Notes: generated by a model not told the origin, from the sequence alone. A stretch of DNA of 64,000 nucleotides from Congeria kusceri (GCA_027627225.1 CM051028.1:21592201-21656200), one strand, 5' to 3'; numbered from the stretch's first letter, positions 1-12,137 are shown. Translations and numbers: made by a program.

Positions 1-341
1 AGGCGTAATTTTCCCGACAGTTCATATAGCGATGAAATGCAGAAAATATTATTCAATTCTTATAATTACAACAAAGAGTGGACATTAACATTACTTTTAA
101 CTGTCTAAGAGATGCAACTGAAGTGTAGCCTCCGGCGTAGGAATCCACGGTTTTGTTTCATTATCGTCGAAAGGCATTTCTAATATCTCGTCAGACATTT
201 CAAAGTGCTGTGGATCATTTTGGAGTAGAGTTTTTTGGTCAAAAACAATTCAAATTTTCTAATATGCGTCAACAATTTCATCGTCTGCAACAATGGCAAC
301 CGATAAATCAGTCATTTTGTTTAATAAACGATAGTGTATAT

Positions 342-457
342 ATCGTAAACGTTCGCGCAAAAAATGACGTCATTTCGCAAATAGCCAATGAAAGAAAGCA
401 TCGTAAAGGTTCGCGCAAATCAATTACATCATTTCGCAAATAAAGAATGAAAAAGTA
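342..457. repeat. 58 bp tandem duplication with CRE-like palindrome
   Basis: Two diverged copies (342-399 and 400-457) both begin 'atcgtaaa' followed by 'gttcgcgcaaa', then 'atttcgcaaata'. The first carries TGACGTCA, a CRE-like palindrome, next to a CCAAT box; the second has lost it. A similar TGACGTCATTTC plus CCAAT pairing occurs near 34310-34380, suggesting a dispersed repeat rather than a local regulatory site. Confidence 0.55.
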
Positions 458-1781
458 GTACGGTCATGAATAATAACGAGGTAATTTGCATACTCAGCCG
501 GTTTATCGGGATATGAATGACAGGCCACGTGGGCGGATTATCCAATCAGAATGCAGCGTTTAAGTGAAAATGCAAATTGTTGTAATTATAACAGTAGAAC
601 TATGTTTATACTGACATAGTGCCGTGTGCGTATACTAATCAATTAATAAACAAAACGCCGTTTATATTCCGTTTTTACTGAAATGAATGTGAATATTGAT
701 AAATACAAACACATGCTCTTGACGAATTTTGCCAGACATATTTAATCTATTGCTTTCTCATTACAATCGAAAACTTGCAGCGTACAATAAATGGATTAAT
801 TGTAATCGTTCAGCATCGTATGAAATCTTCAATGTTGACGCTTTTGTATTTAGCCCTATGAACTGCCAAATGTATGGACGAAATTTAATAATAACATGAT
901 TATATTAGCTGATAAAAATATAATACTTATAATAGAGTATTAAATGCGCATAAAGACATTTTAGAAACAGCTCAGCAGTTTCGTTTATGCCATTTTTATG
1001 CATTTTTTTTTGTATCCATAACTACAATCATTAAAATTGTCATTAAAGTTACCTTTCACAATCATGGCAATTCGAATTAACCGTTTACAAATTGGCAAAC
1101 ATAAATAAAATGCTTTCATCGAATATATACAGACCAAATATTACACATATGTTATTATGATGAAAACTGTTTTAATTAATTGTTATTTTAGACTAGTGTG
1201 GCATAAACATACATATTCACTTTTTCACAATTTTCCAGTTATCAAAGAACATTTCTATTAAGCTCAAAACAATCTGAAGTTTACATCATTAAAATGTGAA
1301 AAAATCAAAATGATAAGGAAAATAATCAATATTTAGTTTTAAAATATGGATAAATAGGAACAATCAATTGGTTATGTATATGTATGAACCCGTTTAGTAC
1401 GAAAATACACTTTAAAAGGAATTACTAAATACTTAGGAATGGTATGAATGTTATAACTTTACTAAGAATAACTCAGAAACATGAAACATACAGACTGGAG
1501 TATATATAGTGTATATGGTATATATAAAGTCAAAATAATACACACGACCCTATCTTTCTCGCCAATAATCAACAATTAAAAACATCTATACAGCATTCTA
1601 ACATGATACACACTATTTTTTTTACAAAGAAGAAAAATTTATTTGTTAAACTACCCATAATAAAGGCAAAAAGAAGTTCCGATTCTGAGCGGAGCATAGC
1701 ACAAACTAGTTCCAATTACAATTGCAAAAAAATATGTCAAATCATGTTAGAATCGAAATAATTTTTGCGTTATTGTTGTAT

Positions 1782-1883
1782 GTCGGCCAATAAACAACTC
1801 TTTGTCGTTCTGATGCGTGTCTAACGCCCTCGTTGTTAAATTCCTACGCATGTGAACTCCAAATCGTTGTTATTTGGCCGATA
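1782..1883. repeat. Short inverted repeat
   Basis: Arms of about 17 bases (1782-1798, GTCGGCCAATAAACAAC, and 1866-1883 in reverse complement) enclose about 70 bases. It could be a very small MITE-like hairpin; no target duplication was recognised. Confidence 0.35.
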
Positions 1884-2499
1884 ATCAACGATAAATCGAA
1901 TATTATTTATTAAATAAAGCTTAAAGCTTCTATGCTGCAACAAATAAAATATTATCCAACACACCTGGTAAGCTAACTGTGAATGTTTTCAATATAATGT
2001 GGAAGCAACATATACGGCACAGTGCATATATCTATTAATGCATTATCGTACACTTTTGACATTTGTAACCTGCACGGCTGGTATTTGTAAAGAATCTTAG
2101 TCGAAAATTAAGAAAAATCTTAAAATTTTCAAATTTAATTATTGGATTTTCTGACAAAGCAATACATTTCTGGAAGATTTTGACACTTAATTTGCAATAT
2201 AATTCAAAGTGTATTAATATCTAGCGCATGTCGTGCAAATGTTCCAAAGCATAGTGTTTTAAAAACAAATTCAAATTTTGACTTTAGTTCTACTTAAGTG
2301 AAGAACGGCTTAAGAATCGTTATAAATATGGGCCCGGATGATAATATCAAACGCTAAACAAGAGAACACTGTATCTTTCACCTGATGCAGTAGTACATTT
2401 ATGTTCAAACTCGCTGTACATGGGGAACGTCGTTAGGATATACTTCTCATATGCAACGCATTCGTTCAATGTGTTGTTTATATTAATCTGATTCCCATC

Positions 2500-3440
2500 G
2501 TAATGTCATCAATATCCCTCTGATGGAATGTTCGTAGTTGCCTTAGTACAATAATGTAAATGAAACATTGTTGTAGCATTACTCTGTGTGTCAAATTGTG
2601 CTACGGCCTATACATCTGTTAAAAATTGTAGGTCTTTTATATGATAAGTTAGCGATCTGGAGTTCACTTTTAGCAGATATTATATATTTTTCAATGTCGT
2701 ACAGACTGTCATTTAGGGAGAATGTAGATCTCTACACGGCACTCGATTCTCTTAAATATTGTCGGTCACATTGCTCTGCTAGCTTTAAACATTAGCAAAG
2801 ATTTTCACAAGACATGTAAAGGTTGTTTTGGTCTATAATCAAGTCAAGAAGGCAATCAGTGCATTGTTCCATTAACTTCACGACCTGGTATTCCGATGCC
2901 AATCTAGTTCAATTGCCTTATTATAAGCTAATAACATAATGAAAGTGATATCGAATTAAAATTCAGCAATGCGCTTCTTTGTGTGACGTAGGATTAATTT
3001 TTTTACAATGTTAAGTACAGTCAGCAGATAATTTCGTATAATGTAACATAAACAGTATGTTCATTCGCACCCAGTGCTTTACTTTAATAACCAATTTTAG
3101 AGTACTCTGACATTGATTCCCATTGTGTCTGACACGTTATTAATTGCATCAAATTTCAAAGTGTATAGTCAAAAAAAGATTTACATGGAACTCGATCCCT
3201 AAGATCTGGATAAATACACCGCAGAAATGGTTTGAAGTTTTCCAACGTTTTGCATGGAAGTGGGATCACATTCTATTTACCTTCAAACGTCGATTGGAAT
3301 ACAGGAGATGTCACCGGTAAAAGAAACTTTATAACAGGAATTCGCACGTCATTCACAATCAACGTCACATCTGTTTATATATTTGATTCACCAAACATAC
3401 TGATGTCAATGTCTAACTTCGTAGTTAAACCTGTTGTCTG
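2500..3440 (-). pseudogene. BTB/POZ array copy 0, pseudogene
   Basis: The BTB exon lies at about 3185-3440 on the minus strand. It reads LDIDISMFGESN, DVTLIVNDVRIPVIK, TSPVF, then LENFKPFLRCIYPD, matching the other array members. It has two in-frame stops, one just before DVTLIV and one after FEGK, but no frameshift, so it died fairly recently. The donor position is changed (CAT|GTAA where others have ACAG|GT). Exon 2 remains at about 2500-2935: LASEYQVVKLMEQC, then TDCLLDLI, an in-frame stop before CLKLAEQ, and a decayed remnant of the array's ACRKHE-like segment near 2600-2660. Family and orientation are sure; exact ends are not. Confidence 0.85.
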
Positions 3441-3931
3441 TTAAGCAGCCAATTTCTGTACATGTTTAATAGAAATATATGTGTTTAGTGTACCTCAAAA
3501 ATGTTTATGCATACGCGAGATGGCATTACGTTTTTAGTTCAGCCACGATAGTGTCGAGAGAAATCCAATCTTGTGATCTGTAGACATTGTATATTGTATA
3601 ATGTACCTAGAAATTCCACAATATCTAGAAAAAAGACCGCAATCAAAACATTTCATTTAGGCGATTTATCATAAAGAACTACAAAATAAATTTAAACCTG
3701 GTAGTATATCGTCACTGACAAATCGGGTCGATATTAAAGCTTAAGGGGCGAATCGAGGATAAATCGGTCATTACATTTGCAAAGTACATTCACAGAGAAT
3801 TTTTAAGCATGGTTATATATTGTGGCATTTCTCCTAAAGCAGTTCAATGACTTATTTTATTTTGTAGTGAGTGGATAAAATGATACGTTTGAGAGTGCGT
3901 AAAATGGCAATAATAACAATATCGATATGAA

Positions 3932-4690
3932 TCTCTTTAACTGCTTGGCAGATTTCGCTCAAACTTCTACACCTGAAGAACCTTTATGTGCGGGTGATCG
4001 TAAAGGAAAGAATGTTGGCTGCTACCAATTGTGGCAAAATTATGACCGTTTGTTATTTTCCACTATATAGTAAATACTTCCTGAAATATTGGGGACTCAA
4101 CTCCACTTTAACTACTCGGCGCATTTCTATCAAGCTTTCACAGCTGATAACCCCTAATGTGAAGGTGATTGTAAAGGAAGAAACTTTAGCTAAGGCCAAT
4201 TTTGACAGAATGATGGCCTTTGTCGGTTTTTCACTATAGGGTTTTGTGGACACGATTCCTCTTTAACTGCTTGGCGGATTGCGCTAAACTAGTTACAGCT
4301 GAAGGACCTTAACGTGTAAGTGATAATAAAAAAAGAATTTTCGGCTACAACAAATTTCGGCACAATTATTGTCTTTTGTCATTTGTTTCCACTATAAAAT
4401 ATACATTTATACTTCCCGACATTTTGTCACCTCTTTAACTACTTGGCGGATTTCACTCAAACTTTCACAGCTGAAGAACCTTTAAGTGTAGGTGATCGTA
4501 AAGGACGACATTTTGGCTGCGTCTAATGTTGGCAGAATTATGGCCCTTTGTCATTTTTTTTGTCACTATAGAATATATATGAAAATAAATGTGTTGAGAC
4601 AAAGTTACTGGTGGCGACATGCCCTGTGTTTGTGTCTAAACATGTGTCGTGGGGGCTTCCGTGTCTGTGACAAATCTAGTTTAATTGTAA
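3932..4690. repeat. Tandem repeat, about 4 units of 150-170 bp
   Basis: Units start near 3932, 4100, 4255 and 4430. Each contains versions of 'tctttaactgcttggcgga', 'acagctgaagaacctt', 'gtgatcgtaaaggaaga' and 'ggcagaattatggcc', ending in 'cactata'. The unit resembles common molluscan interspersed repeats. Small open frames inside it are by-products of the repeat. A non-repetitive tail at about 4600-4690 may be the edge of the parent element. Confidence 0.7.
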
Positions 4691-4955
4691 GCTTTTTAAG
4701 GATGATGTCAATTTAATACTATAGCAACATAATATATACAGGAATGCGTGTCTTATGAATTTTTTTTATGTATATCGTTTGATTTCGAGACTGGTACGCA
4801 TTCTGTTAAAACAAATCAAGATTGTTCAATAACGTCCTTCGTTTAAATATGATTGCACTAAATACTTATTATGAAAATTCCTGAAATGATATATATCTAA
4901 TCAAAACGTTTTAAAATATTATTTGAATGTATGCAAGCTTACCAGTATATAGAGA

Positions 4956-5240
4956 GTGAGACGAAAAACTACGACCCTTCCAATTTCTGTAACATATGAT
5001 TATGAAAAGGTTTATTTGCTAAATGTCTTCTTTAATATTACCAATTATTTTGATAAGGATTGGCATAAGGGATTATTGTACGAACTTTATTATGTTGGTA
5101 TTAGAAACGACTTACGTAAATGGATATATAACTACTTGTCAAGAGAAACCAGAAGGTTGAGCGTCACTGCACTGATACAACAGACGGTGCGCCTACTTGC
5201 TGTGACTATCTTTGGGACTGTTTCTTTTAATACTTTTTGT
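4956..5240 (+). pseudogene. Reverse-transcriptase fragment of a non-LTR element
   Basis: The plus strand reads KDWHKGLLYELYYVGIRND followed by LRKWIYNYLSRETRRLSV. This corresponds to the 'DKVWHKGLLYKL..GI...L..W...YLS.R.Q.V' block of LINE reverse transcriptases, just after the first catalytic motif. Upstream, LPISVTYDYEKVYLLN looks like a decayed 'RPISLT...EK' block. The catalytic aspartate block is damaged and no endonuclease or YADD block is present. It is a short fossil, perhaps Jockey- or RTE-like; the clade cannot be fixed. Confidence 0.6.
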
Positions 5241-5566
5241 CTTAGTATGTCAATATTAAAAAAAAAAAGAAACCTTGCAAGAACGTTGCTTCTTCTTCGA
5301 TCTTATTTCTGCTTAAACACCATGAGTAATAATAAAATATTGATAATAATATGTTTTTGTAATATATAAATTAAAACATGTTACGAAAATAAACAAGCAA
5401 ATGTCCATTATTCTTACAAAATATCAGTTAATCTGTGTCTTCACTTTGACATATCGTGTAACGCATGTATGTAGTTAAATCGCCGAACAAAGCTCGTTCA
5501 ACAGTCTAATCTACGGTGTCCTGTTACCGCCATCGTAGTTTTGCGACTTCGACCTGTGTTTATGAA
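5241..5566. other. No gene seen
   Basis: AT-rich spacer between the reverse-transcriptase fossil and the GC-rich satellite. Nothing recognisable. Confidence 0.4.
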
Positions 5567-6305
5567 CGGCGCCGACCCGCTGACACGATTCGCCGACGCG
5601 CCGACACGATAACCCGAAGCGCAGAGACGATGCGCCGAAGCGAAGACACGATATGCCGAAGCGATATAAACGTCGCAATGTCGTGCGGTTATTTCATATT
5701 TGGCTATAAAATTGGGCAAAGATATGACGAGAAAACGTTTATATCGCCTCGGCGTATCTTGTCGGCGTTTCGGCTTATCATCTCGCCGCGTGGGCGTATC
5801 TTGTTGGCTCGTCAGCGTATCATCTCGGCGCGTCCGCGCCCTTTCATTTCTGAGGTCGAAATCGCGCCGAGACGATACACCGACACGCCGACACGATGCG
5901 CCAAAGCGCCGAAGCGCCGAGACGATACGCTGAAGCCCCGACACGATACGCCGAAGCGCCGACACAATGCGCCAAAGCGATATAAACGTCGCAATCTCGT
6001 ATGTTTTTTTATGTGGCTATAAAATTGGGCGAAGATACGACGAGACGACCTTTATATCGCTTCGGTGCATCGTGTCAGTGTTTCGTCTCGGCGCTTCGGC
6101 GTATCGTGTAAGTTCTTTGGCATATCGTTTCGGCGCGTCGGCGTATCGTGTCGCCGCCGTTTCATTTATGAGGTCGAAATCGCGCCGACACGATACGCCG
6201 ACGCGCCGAGACGATACGCCGACACGATGCACCTACAGGATACGCCGACGCGCCGACACGATACGCCGAAGAGCCGACACGATGCGCCGAAGCGATGTCA
6301 AATTC
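5567..6305. repeat. GC-rich satellite of alternating inverted blocks
   Basis: A degenerate unit of about 20 bp built on 'cgccgacacgatacgccgaag' is iterated first forward (5567-5660), then reverse complemented (about 5750-5840), forward (5866-5976), inverted (about 6062-6158) and forward again (6189-6300). Two spacer types mark the switches: a palindromic hinge opening 'gcgatataaacgtcgcaat' (5661 and 5977) and a centre 'tttcattt.tgaggtcgaaa' (5841 and 6159). Hinge-to-hinge and centre-to-centre spacings are about 316-318 bp, so this is a higher-order repeat. Open frames across it on both strands are rich in Arg and Ser purely from the repeat. Confidence 0.85.
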
Positions 6306-6919
6306 GTATTTTCGTATCTTTCCCCAATTTTATACGGCGTACCGTTTTAGTCAAAAGTGAAAGTACGTACGAGTACAGTTGCTATAAATAAATCCGCCAA
6401 ACCATTATTGCCAGACAATAATCTACCAGATAAAACACAGGAATAAGTAAAGAAATTAAATATTTATTACCGTGACGTATACATTTTAAAAAGTGGGATA
6501 TACATTTTATGACATTAATATAGGGAATATGCTAGCATCCGGCCCTGTAAGCCTATAAATCACCGTGTATATTAAATCTAAATAAAGATCCGTGTGAACT
6601 GGTACATGTAACTTCAAAGAAAATCATTCCACAAAATTAATATATATCTATAGCATGTATATTTGGATGGGAAATTTGTTTGAATTGAGGAAATTGGTAC
6701 AGTGGTGAATAACAGCTTGTATGAAACGAGATATAAAGGTATCTGTGCATAAATAATACTTGTAAAATACAATAATTATTATTAACCTTTGCTTTTATTT
6801 ATTGCAAACATTGTCAACAATAATTATTAAACAGCTTGAACCTATTATTCATGGAGCGCAAACGAATAAATTATTAAATATTTTTCTTAAGTAAGTAAGA
6901 GCTTATATTTAGTAGCTAT
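6306..6919. other. No gene seen
   Basis: AT-rich spacer after the satellite; nothing recognised. Confidence 0.4.
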
Positions 6920-7430
6920 TTAGCAAGTTTCCTTGGGTACTCAACCATCTTATGTTTATCTTGGTCACTTAAGGTTGTAAATTCAACCGATCTCAGAATT
7001 CCAGAGAAGTATTTGTCTCTTAGACTGACGTACACTGGACAGATTAGAATAAAATGTTGCTCGTCTTCAACAAGTCTCGTGTCGCACAGTGTGCATATTC
7101 TCTCTTCCGGTCTCTCCCGACGTATCTTCCGGTTTCCACTCGTAGCGGCAGTATTCTAGTGCGTGTCTGGGCTAGTAAGGATAGTTAAAATTAAATTAAG
7201 CTTCAAGTTCGGGTCAGATCCGAACGTATGTTTAAACGTGCTATTGGAGCGTGGCTTGGACACTCACACTTTGCTCCCACTCTGTTGTATAACGGTCCTG
7301 TATACGAGATTTTATATCGGCAAGATTGACAACTGTTCTCTGTATATAATGTTTACCAAGCCCAAGTTTATTAACATGTCTTTTACATCGGAGCACCCCT
7401 TGTCCCTACACGTAATGTAGTCGGCGATAA
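6920..7430 (-). pseudogene. LINE ORF2 C-terminal fossil with zinc-knuckle motif
   Basis: Read on the minus strand, 7160-6920 gives RRERPEERICTLCDTRLVED, then EQHFILICPVYVSLRDKYF. This is the CxxC...H....C motif with flanks that ends many non-LTR retrotransposon ORF2 proteins. Upstream, to about 7430, pieces such as KDMLINLGLVNIIYREQ and FGSDPNLKLNLILT lie in shifting frames with stops. It is a decayed 3' end of a LINE on the minus strand. Confidence 0.65.
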
Positions 7431-8179
7431 ATGCACGTTTTGGTACGTCTGGTGTCGCGAAATGACATAATAAGATTCCAAAATACGTAAATTGCTAAAA
7501 TCCGTTGCTTCCTTCACCATTGGATTCACGCATTATCATATAAAGGTACCGTATAAACTAACATGTATACATAGTACCAAACACAAACATAACGCACACC
7601 ATTTATACGAGCTCAGGGTGTATTTGAACAACTTAATCCTCACAGCTTTAATAGTATTATAAGTGTGTTGATTTATTTTGTTTCTGAATAGTTCGTTTTA
7701 AAGTATTGCCCTTTTTATCGTCACAAATACGACATAAAATCCGTAGTCCATTGAATATAATGCAATACTTCTTAAATTGGCATTAGTTCTTATGAACGTT
7801 AATGACAATAATTCGACCGGAAACTGTTTCTTATTTACGAAAGGCGTTTCATAATGAAAATGTTTGAAAACGCTTGGTACGAACGGAATATACACTGATG
7901 TACATGCTGATTATTTACTCTAGAGGCATCACAGACATCGCATACATATAACATTTTGATAAAAAAATTACCAAAACGTCAATTATTTTACCAATTTCAA
8001 TGCGTTGTTTTTGTATTCTGATCGGTGGGGTGTCCTTTAGAAACGATTTCTGCAAAGTTTTATTTTTATCAACATAATTTCTTGACTGCTTTAAGTAGTA
8101 TGGTGCCTTTTCAATGACATCATGTGTTTTTCTCTTTCAATTTTGCATAAATAATAAAGCTGTACCGATAGAGTCTGTT
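7431..8179. other. 3' flank of BTB gene 1, no gene seen
   Basis: AT-rich DNA downstream of the exon-2 stop of BTB gene 1 (minus strand). It probably holds that gene's 3' UTR; AATAAA-like words are common by composition, so no poly-A site is assigned. Confidence 0.4.
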
Positions 8180-8790
8180 TTACCTTTTTTTCTCTGATAT
8201 TGTTCGTTTCGTTAATGTATGTTCTATGTCAGATTTAATGTCTTCTGGAAGAAGTCTATACTCCTCTTTTGTGGATAAGTTTTCTCCTTGTGGATTAAAT
8301 GAGGCAACGAGTTCATTATATAACTTACGATCTAATGTATAAGCCAGTCGGATTGAATGTAATTCATTGCTGATCACCGATCCTTTCATACAAGAACCCA
8401 GTTTTTTTATAGAACAGACTTTGAATCTTTCGTTGCCTTCCGACAAAACTGCGATTAAAGCGTTAAACCCTTTTTCGTGCATTTCATGTTTTCTGCACGC
8501 TAAGTTTGCTATCTCAAGTTGTGTTTCTTTAGATATGTTATGAGAACTAAGATACGATTCTCTGGTGAACTTTGTGCAACTAGACATAAGATTTATGCAA
8601 ATTTCACGAAGTCGTTTGAGGGTAAACATCTCTGTAACAACAAGATAGTAACAGCATTGCTGGTAGGCAGCAATCATATCCAGCTGTATGATACATTTGA
8701 TAGTCTCAACTAGACAATCATCACACTTCTCCAGTAAGCTGTCTACTTGGTATTCCGTTGCAAGTGGGAGAAGAGATAAAGCTAACTCTT
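8180..8790 (-). CDS. BTB gene 1, exon 2 (BTB end, BACK-like region, C-terminal motif)
   Basis: The exon starts after a good acceptor (tttctttcag, intron side from 8791) in phase 1, so the split codon G|AA gives Glu. It reads EELALSLLPLATEYQVDSLL, then EKCDDCLVETI, which completes the BTB fold. A helical BACK-like stretch follows (LKRLREICINLMSS, then IANLACRKHEMHEKGF). It ends with IRLAYTLDRKLYNELVASF and EEYRLLPEDIKSDI, the C-terminal motif shared by the array, then a stop at 8180-8182. Joined to the exon at 10651-10909 it predicts about 289 residues, short for KLHL proteins because there is no Kelch repeat. Probable role: cytosolic or nuclear BTB adaptor, perhaps for CUL3 (inferred from family). 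Confidence 0.85.
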
Positions 8791-9274
8791 CTGAAAGAAA
8801 AATAAAGCCAAATAAGTAATCATTTATATTGAATTTCACAAAATATATTCTTATAGGTGTATATAAAAACAGAAATTAAGCGAAACACGTTATGATTTTA
8901 AGTCTGACAAGTCAACTTGTTTCTTATGGTATCAGTGTATAATTGCAACTATTTTAATATACAGTAAAAACTCCTAATACATTCATTTTGGGGTTAATGA
9001 AAGTGATCTTAATAGCTGAGTTGTGGTGTTATCGAGGTACGTCAGATAACGAAAATTTCAATTTCTTCTCTGTATAATGGTTTAATGAATGAAGATTATG
9101 TAACTTAAATTAGTATATATTAACGTTATATTTAGATCGGGGTTTGCGACCGTTGAAATATATAGGAAAACGATCGTGTCCTTGAAAAAGTGTGCGCTTT
9201 AGCAATGTTGTACTTTACATATATTTATGACATAAAAATTGCATTAACACAAATAAAATTGGCTGGAAAAGTTT

Positions 9275-10455
9275 GGAATCCTGATCACGCCGGCTAAATT
9301 TTATGCTATACTTGATCGCGACGATGCGACATTTTAATTTTTGTAACCTGCAGATCTCGCACGGACAAATTTCATAGACACGCGAAATTTGAGCGATAAT
9401 TATATGAAATTTACAGAGCGATAATTATCTCCCAAATATAGCATCGTCGCATCTGGTACACATCGATAATTATCGCCCTAATCTCGCATCGTCGGATCGT
9501 CGTCCCATGACAATATGCACGAGTTGATAAGGACTGTCTCACCGATATTATGTTTAATCACGCACCGCCTGACAGATATAACGTTAAATTAAAACAATAT
9601 CTTGCTCCAAATGTTCACCATGTGAAGACGATGTGTCGCACGCAAGTCCTGTGTAACTAGCTCAAAGGCTAAATTCACACTTAGAGGTCAAAGGTCAAAT
9701 ATGGGCATAATTCACCATTTTCTTCACAACGGGCTCAACAGGTTGCCAATGGGCATCTAGTTTCATGTTATGCAAGGAATTCTATACCGGTAACTAATAA
9801 ATGTAACCGGTGTCACAAAAGGCCAAAGGTCAAATATGGGCATAACACAGATTGCCTAGACCAGATGTTCTTCATTTATGAATGGATTGTGACATAGTTT
9901 TGCACAAATGTTCACTATTTTCTTCAAAACGGGCTCAACATGTTGCCAATGAGCATCTAATTTCATGTTATGCAAGGAATGCAATTCTGGTAACTAGCAA
10001 ATGTAAACGGCTTCACTAAAGGCCAGAGGTCAAATATGATCATAATACAGCTTGCCTAGACCAGATGTTCTTCATTTGTGAGTGGATGGTGACAAAGTTT
10101 TTTCACAAATGTTCACCATTTTCTTGACAATGGGCTCAAAATGTTGCCAATGGGCATCTAGTTTCATGTTATGCAAAGAATGCAATTCCGGTAACTAATA
10201 AATGTAACCGGTGTCACTTAAGAAATTAGCCTTGGCAACAATTAGTCAGGGGCGACTATACGACGATGTAACATCGCGAGATTAGGGGCGATAATTATCG
10301 CTGTGTGCAATTCAATGTACATTTCGAAGATAGTTATCGTGAGCACGTTTTCGTGCGAGTGCGATATCTGCAGAAAGTAAACATTAAAATGACTCTTTGT
10401 CGCATCTTTGCAGTCGTATACAGAGCGAAATTTTAACTTGCAGAATCAGGATTCC
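9275..10455. mobile_element. Foldback element with about 220 bp terminal inverted repeats
   Basis: Left arm 9275-9511 and right arm 10245-10455 are diverged reverse complements. Both start GGAATCCTGAT and share 'atgcgac', 'tgcagat.tcgcac', 'cgataattatcgccc', 'taatctcgc' and 'ccctgac/cccatgac'. The palindrome CGATAATTATCG recurs within the arms. The centre (about 9660-10220) holds about 2.5 copies of a 180-190 bp tandem unit. No open frame encodes a transposase, so it is non-autonomous. No clear target duplication was found. It occupies most of the intron of BTB gene 1. Confidence 0.8.
9660..10220. repeat. Tandem units inside the foldback element
   Basis: Units contain 'aggtcaaatatgggcataa', 'accagatgttcttcattt', 'gggctcaacatgttgccaat', 'ctagtttcatgttatgcaa' and 'ggtaactaataaatgtaac'. 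The period is about 185 bp with about 2.5-3 copies. It forms the loop between the inverted arms. Confidence 0.75.
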
Positions 10456-10650
10456 GTAGAAAACAGAATCCATATTAATGTCATAATATATTTTGATATT
10501 GCCTCATTGCCTCATGAATAGTTTCATTATAAAAAAGAGTTGACAGTAAAACCAGCCGCAAACAATTGTTTGTATACATACGAAAATCAATTCATATTAC
10601 TATAATTAGATTTTTTTAGTTTGGCTGTCTCAATATATCATAAATGTTAC

Positions 10651-10909
10651 CGGTAATTGTTTCCTTTTTATCGGGGTAGATACAGCGAAGAAACGATAAG
10701 AACGTCTCCAGTTTTTTACCAGGTAATGTTATTTCACTTTGGTTCTTTTCTTTGAACTCATCCTGAAACATTGCTCGAAAGACTGGAGAGGCCATGGACA
10801 ACACAGCCTTGATCACAGGGATCCGAACATCTTCCACAATCAGAGTCACATCGGCTAGACCGATTGCTTCACCAAATACGCCGACGTCTGATATCGGGAT
10901 GCGTGCCAT
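10651..10909 (-). CDS. BTB gene 1, exon 1 (BTB core)
   Basis: ATG at 10909-10907 gives MARIPISDVGVFGEAIGLAD, then DVTLIVEDVRIPVIKAVL, SMASPVFRAMFQDEFKEKN, SEITLPGKKLETF and LSFLRCIYPDKKETIT. The donor is ACCG|GTAACA at 10651/10650. An upstream in-frame TTG would add seven residues, but the ATG gives 259 nt, exactly the exon length of the copy at 50023-50281, so I prefer the ATG. This is the N-terminal beta/alpha core of a BTB/POZ domain. The usual His of the 'HK..L' motif is Ile here (PVIKAVL). The gene continues in exon 2 at 8180-8790 across an intron filled by a foldback element. Confidence 0.85.
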
Positions 10910-11980
10910 TCTATACTGTTCAAACAACAATCGATGTATTTAATAAAACAAAATCAAGCAAACTGATGTGGGTGCGTTGTTTTTAGGAGTTAATAATACA
11001 GATAGTGTAATTCCAACTACACTTGTTGTAGAGAAACCACTCTTAAGTGTTACTGTTGACTGCTGTTTTATTAAATGTATATGCAATAATGATACACGGT
11101 ATATAATTAGTAATTTGTATTGTGAACAAATTGCATATTTACCATTTTGTTTGGTTTTCCTTTATGACGATGAAGTATAAATGTAGCATAATGTATGTTA
11201 ATTTCAATACTTATATTCTCATACGATCACTTTTATGTATCTTCGTCATTATTAAATACCTTTTGCAAGTCGATGCAGTGTTAGCTTGTGATATTTATGA
11301 CTGTCCCACATTTGAGTTTTGAAAGATTTGCACAATACATACTTTACATATAAATTGTTTAGTATGTTTGTAAGTCTATAATAAAAATGTTAACCAGGAT
11401 ATTTTGTCCTGGATTATTGTGGCGCAAATAAAAAGGAAACACAACCCGTGCATTTGGCAGTGCTATATCGACGTCATCCTTCATTAACTACGGATTAAGC
11501 AGAATGGCCTTATGTCCTTTAACCTAAGGTTTTACAATAAATTAGACATTTCGGTATTGGACTATTCCTACCATCAAAGTCTTGCAACAGCATTCATTAG
11601 CAAGAAACGCTGCATATGTTCGTTGATTGATTTAACAGTACTATTAATATAACTATATGTACAGAAATAAAAGCATAAACTAACAAAAATAAGACGGAAA
11701 ACATATCGATCATCTTTAATATAGACAGCACTCAAAGACATTCGTTAAGTTGATTGACGCTTCCCAGTAATTTTCAGCCAATTGTTGAGCATGACAATAG
11801 AAGGGCTGAGAACAAGAACAATTTATGATAAATTTAAATCATAATGCAAAACGGTCAATGCAGCATGCAGACGATGCAATATTTGAAAGAGGAACAACAT
11901 TTTAATATTGAAAGATTCTCATCAAGCATCGTTGAACTCCATACAGTAGCGCTGATATCAATAATACACAGACACGTATT
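10910..11980. other. 5' flank of BTB gene 1, no gene seen
   Basis: Upstream of BTB gene 1; should hold its promoter and 5' UTR. No strong TATA or CCAAT arrangement stands out against the AT-rich background. Confidence 0.4.
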
Positions 11981-12119
11981 GAACTATAATCAAAGCTCGT
12001 AGCAAAGTGCTGATCTCATCTTGGTACACATAACTAATGTCAAAGGTTCTGAACTATAATCAAAGCTCGTAGCAAAATGCTGATCTCATCTTGGTACACT
12101 TAACGAATGTCAAAGGTTG
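11981..12119. repeat. Two-copy 70 bp tandem duplication
   Basis: Copies 11981-12050 and 12051-12119 begin 'gaactataatcaaagctcgt' and end 'atgtcaaaggtt'. They differ at a few bases. It lies just before the L1 insertion and is not repeated on its far side, so it belongs to the pre-insertion locus. Confidence 0.85.
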
Positions 12120-12137
12120 CTGTGAACGAGTCTAAAC

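Larger units (their letters stand above)
1..2480. other. Non-coding stretch, no gene seen
   Basis: No recognisable gene or RNA. Open frames here are short and lack family signatures. Two minor structures lie inside (342-457 and 1782-1883). A short E-box plus CCAAT-like cluster at about 525-560 (CCACGTGG, then CCAATCAGA) could be promoter-like or part of an old repeat; no adjacent gene supports a promoter. Confidence 0.5.

Noticed and set aside
5498..6391. Long overlapping open frames on both strands (up to 168 codons), rich in Arg and Ser
   Set aside because: They arise from the GC-rich tandem satellite, which lacks stop codons in several frames. No domain, and every frame is a translation of the same repeat.
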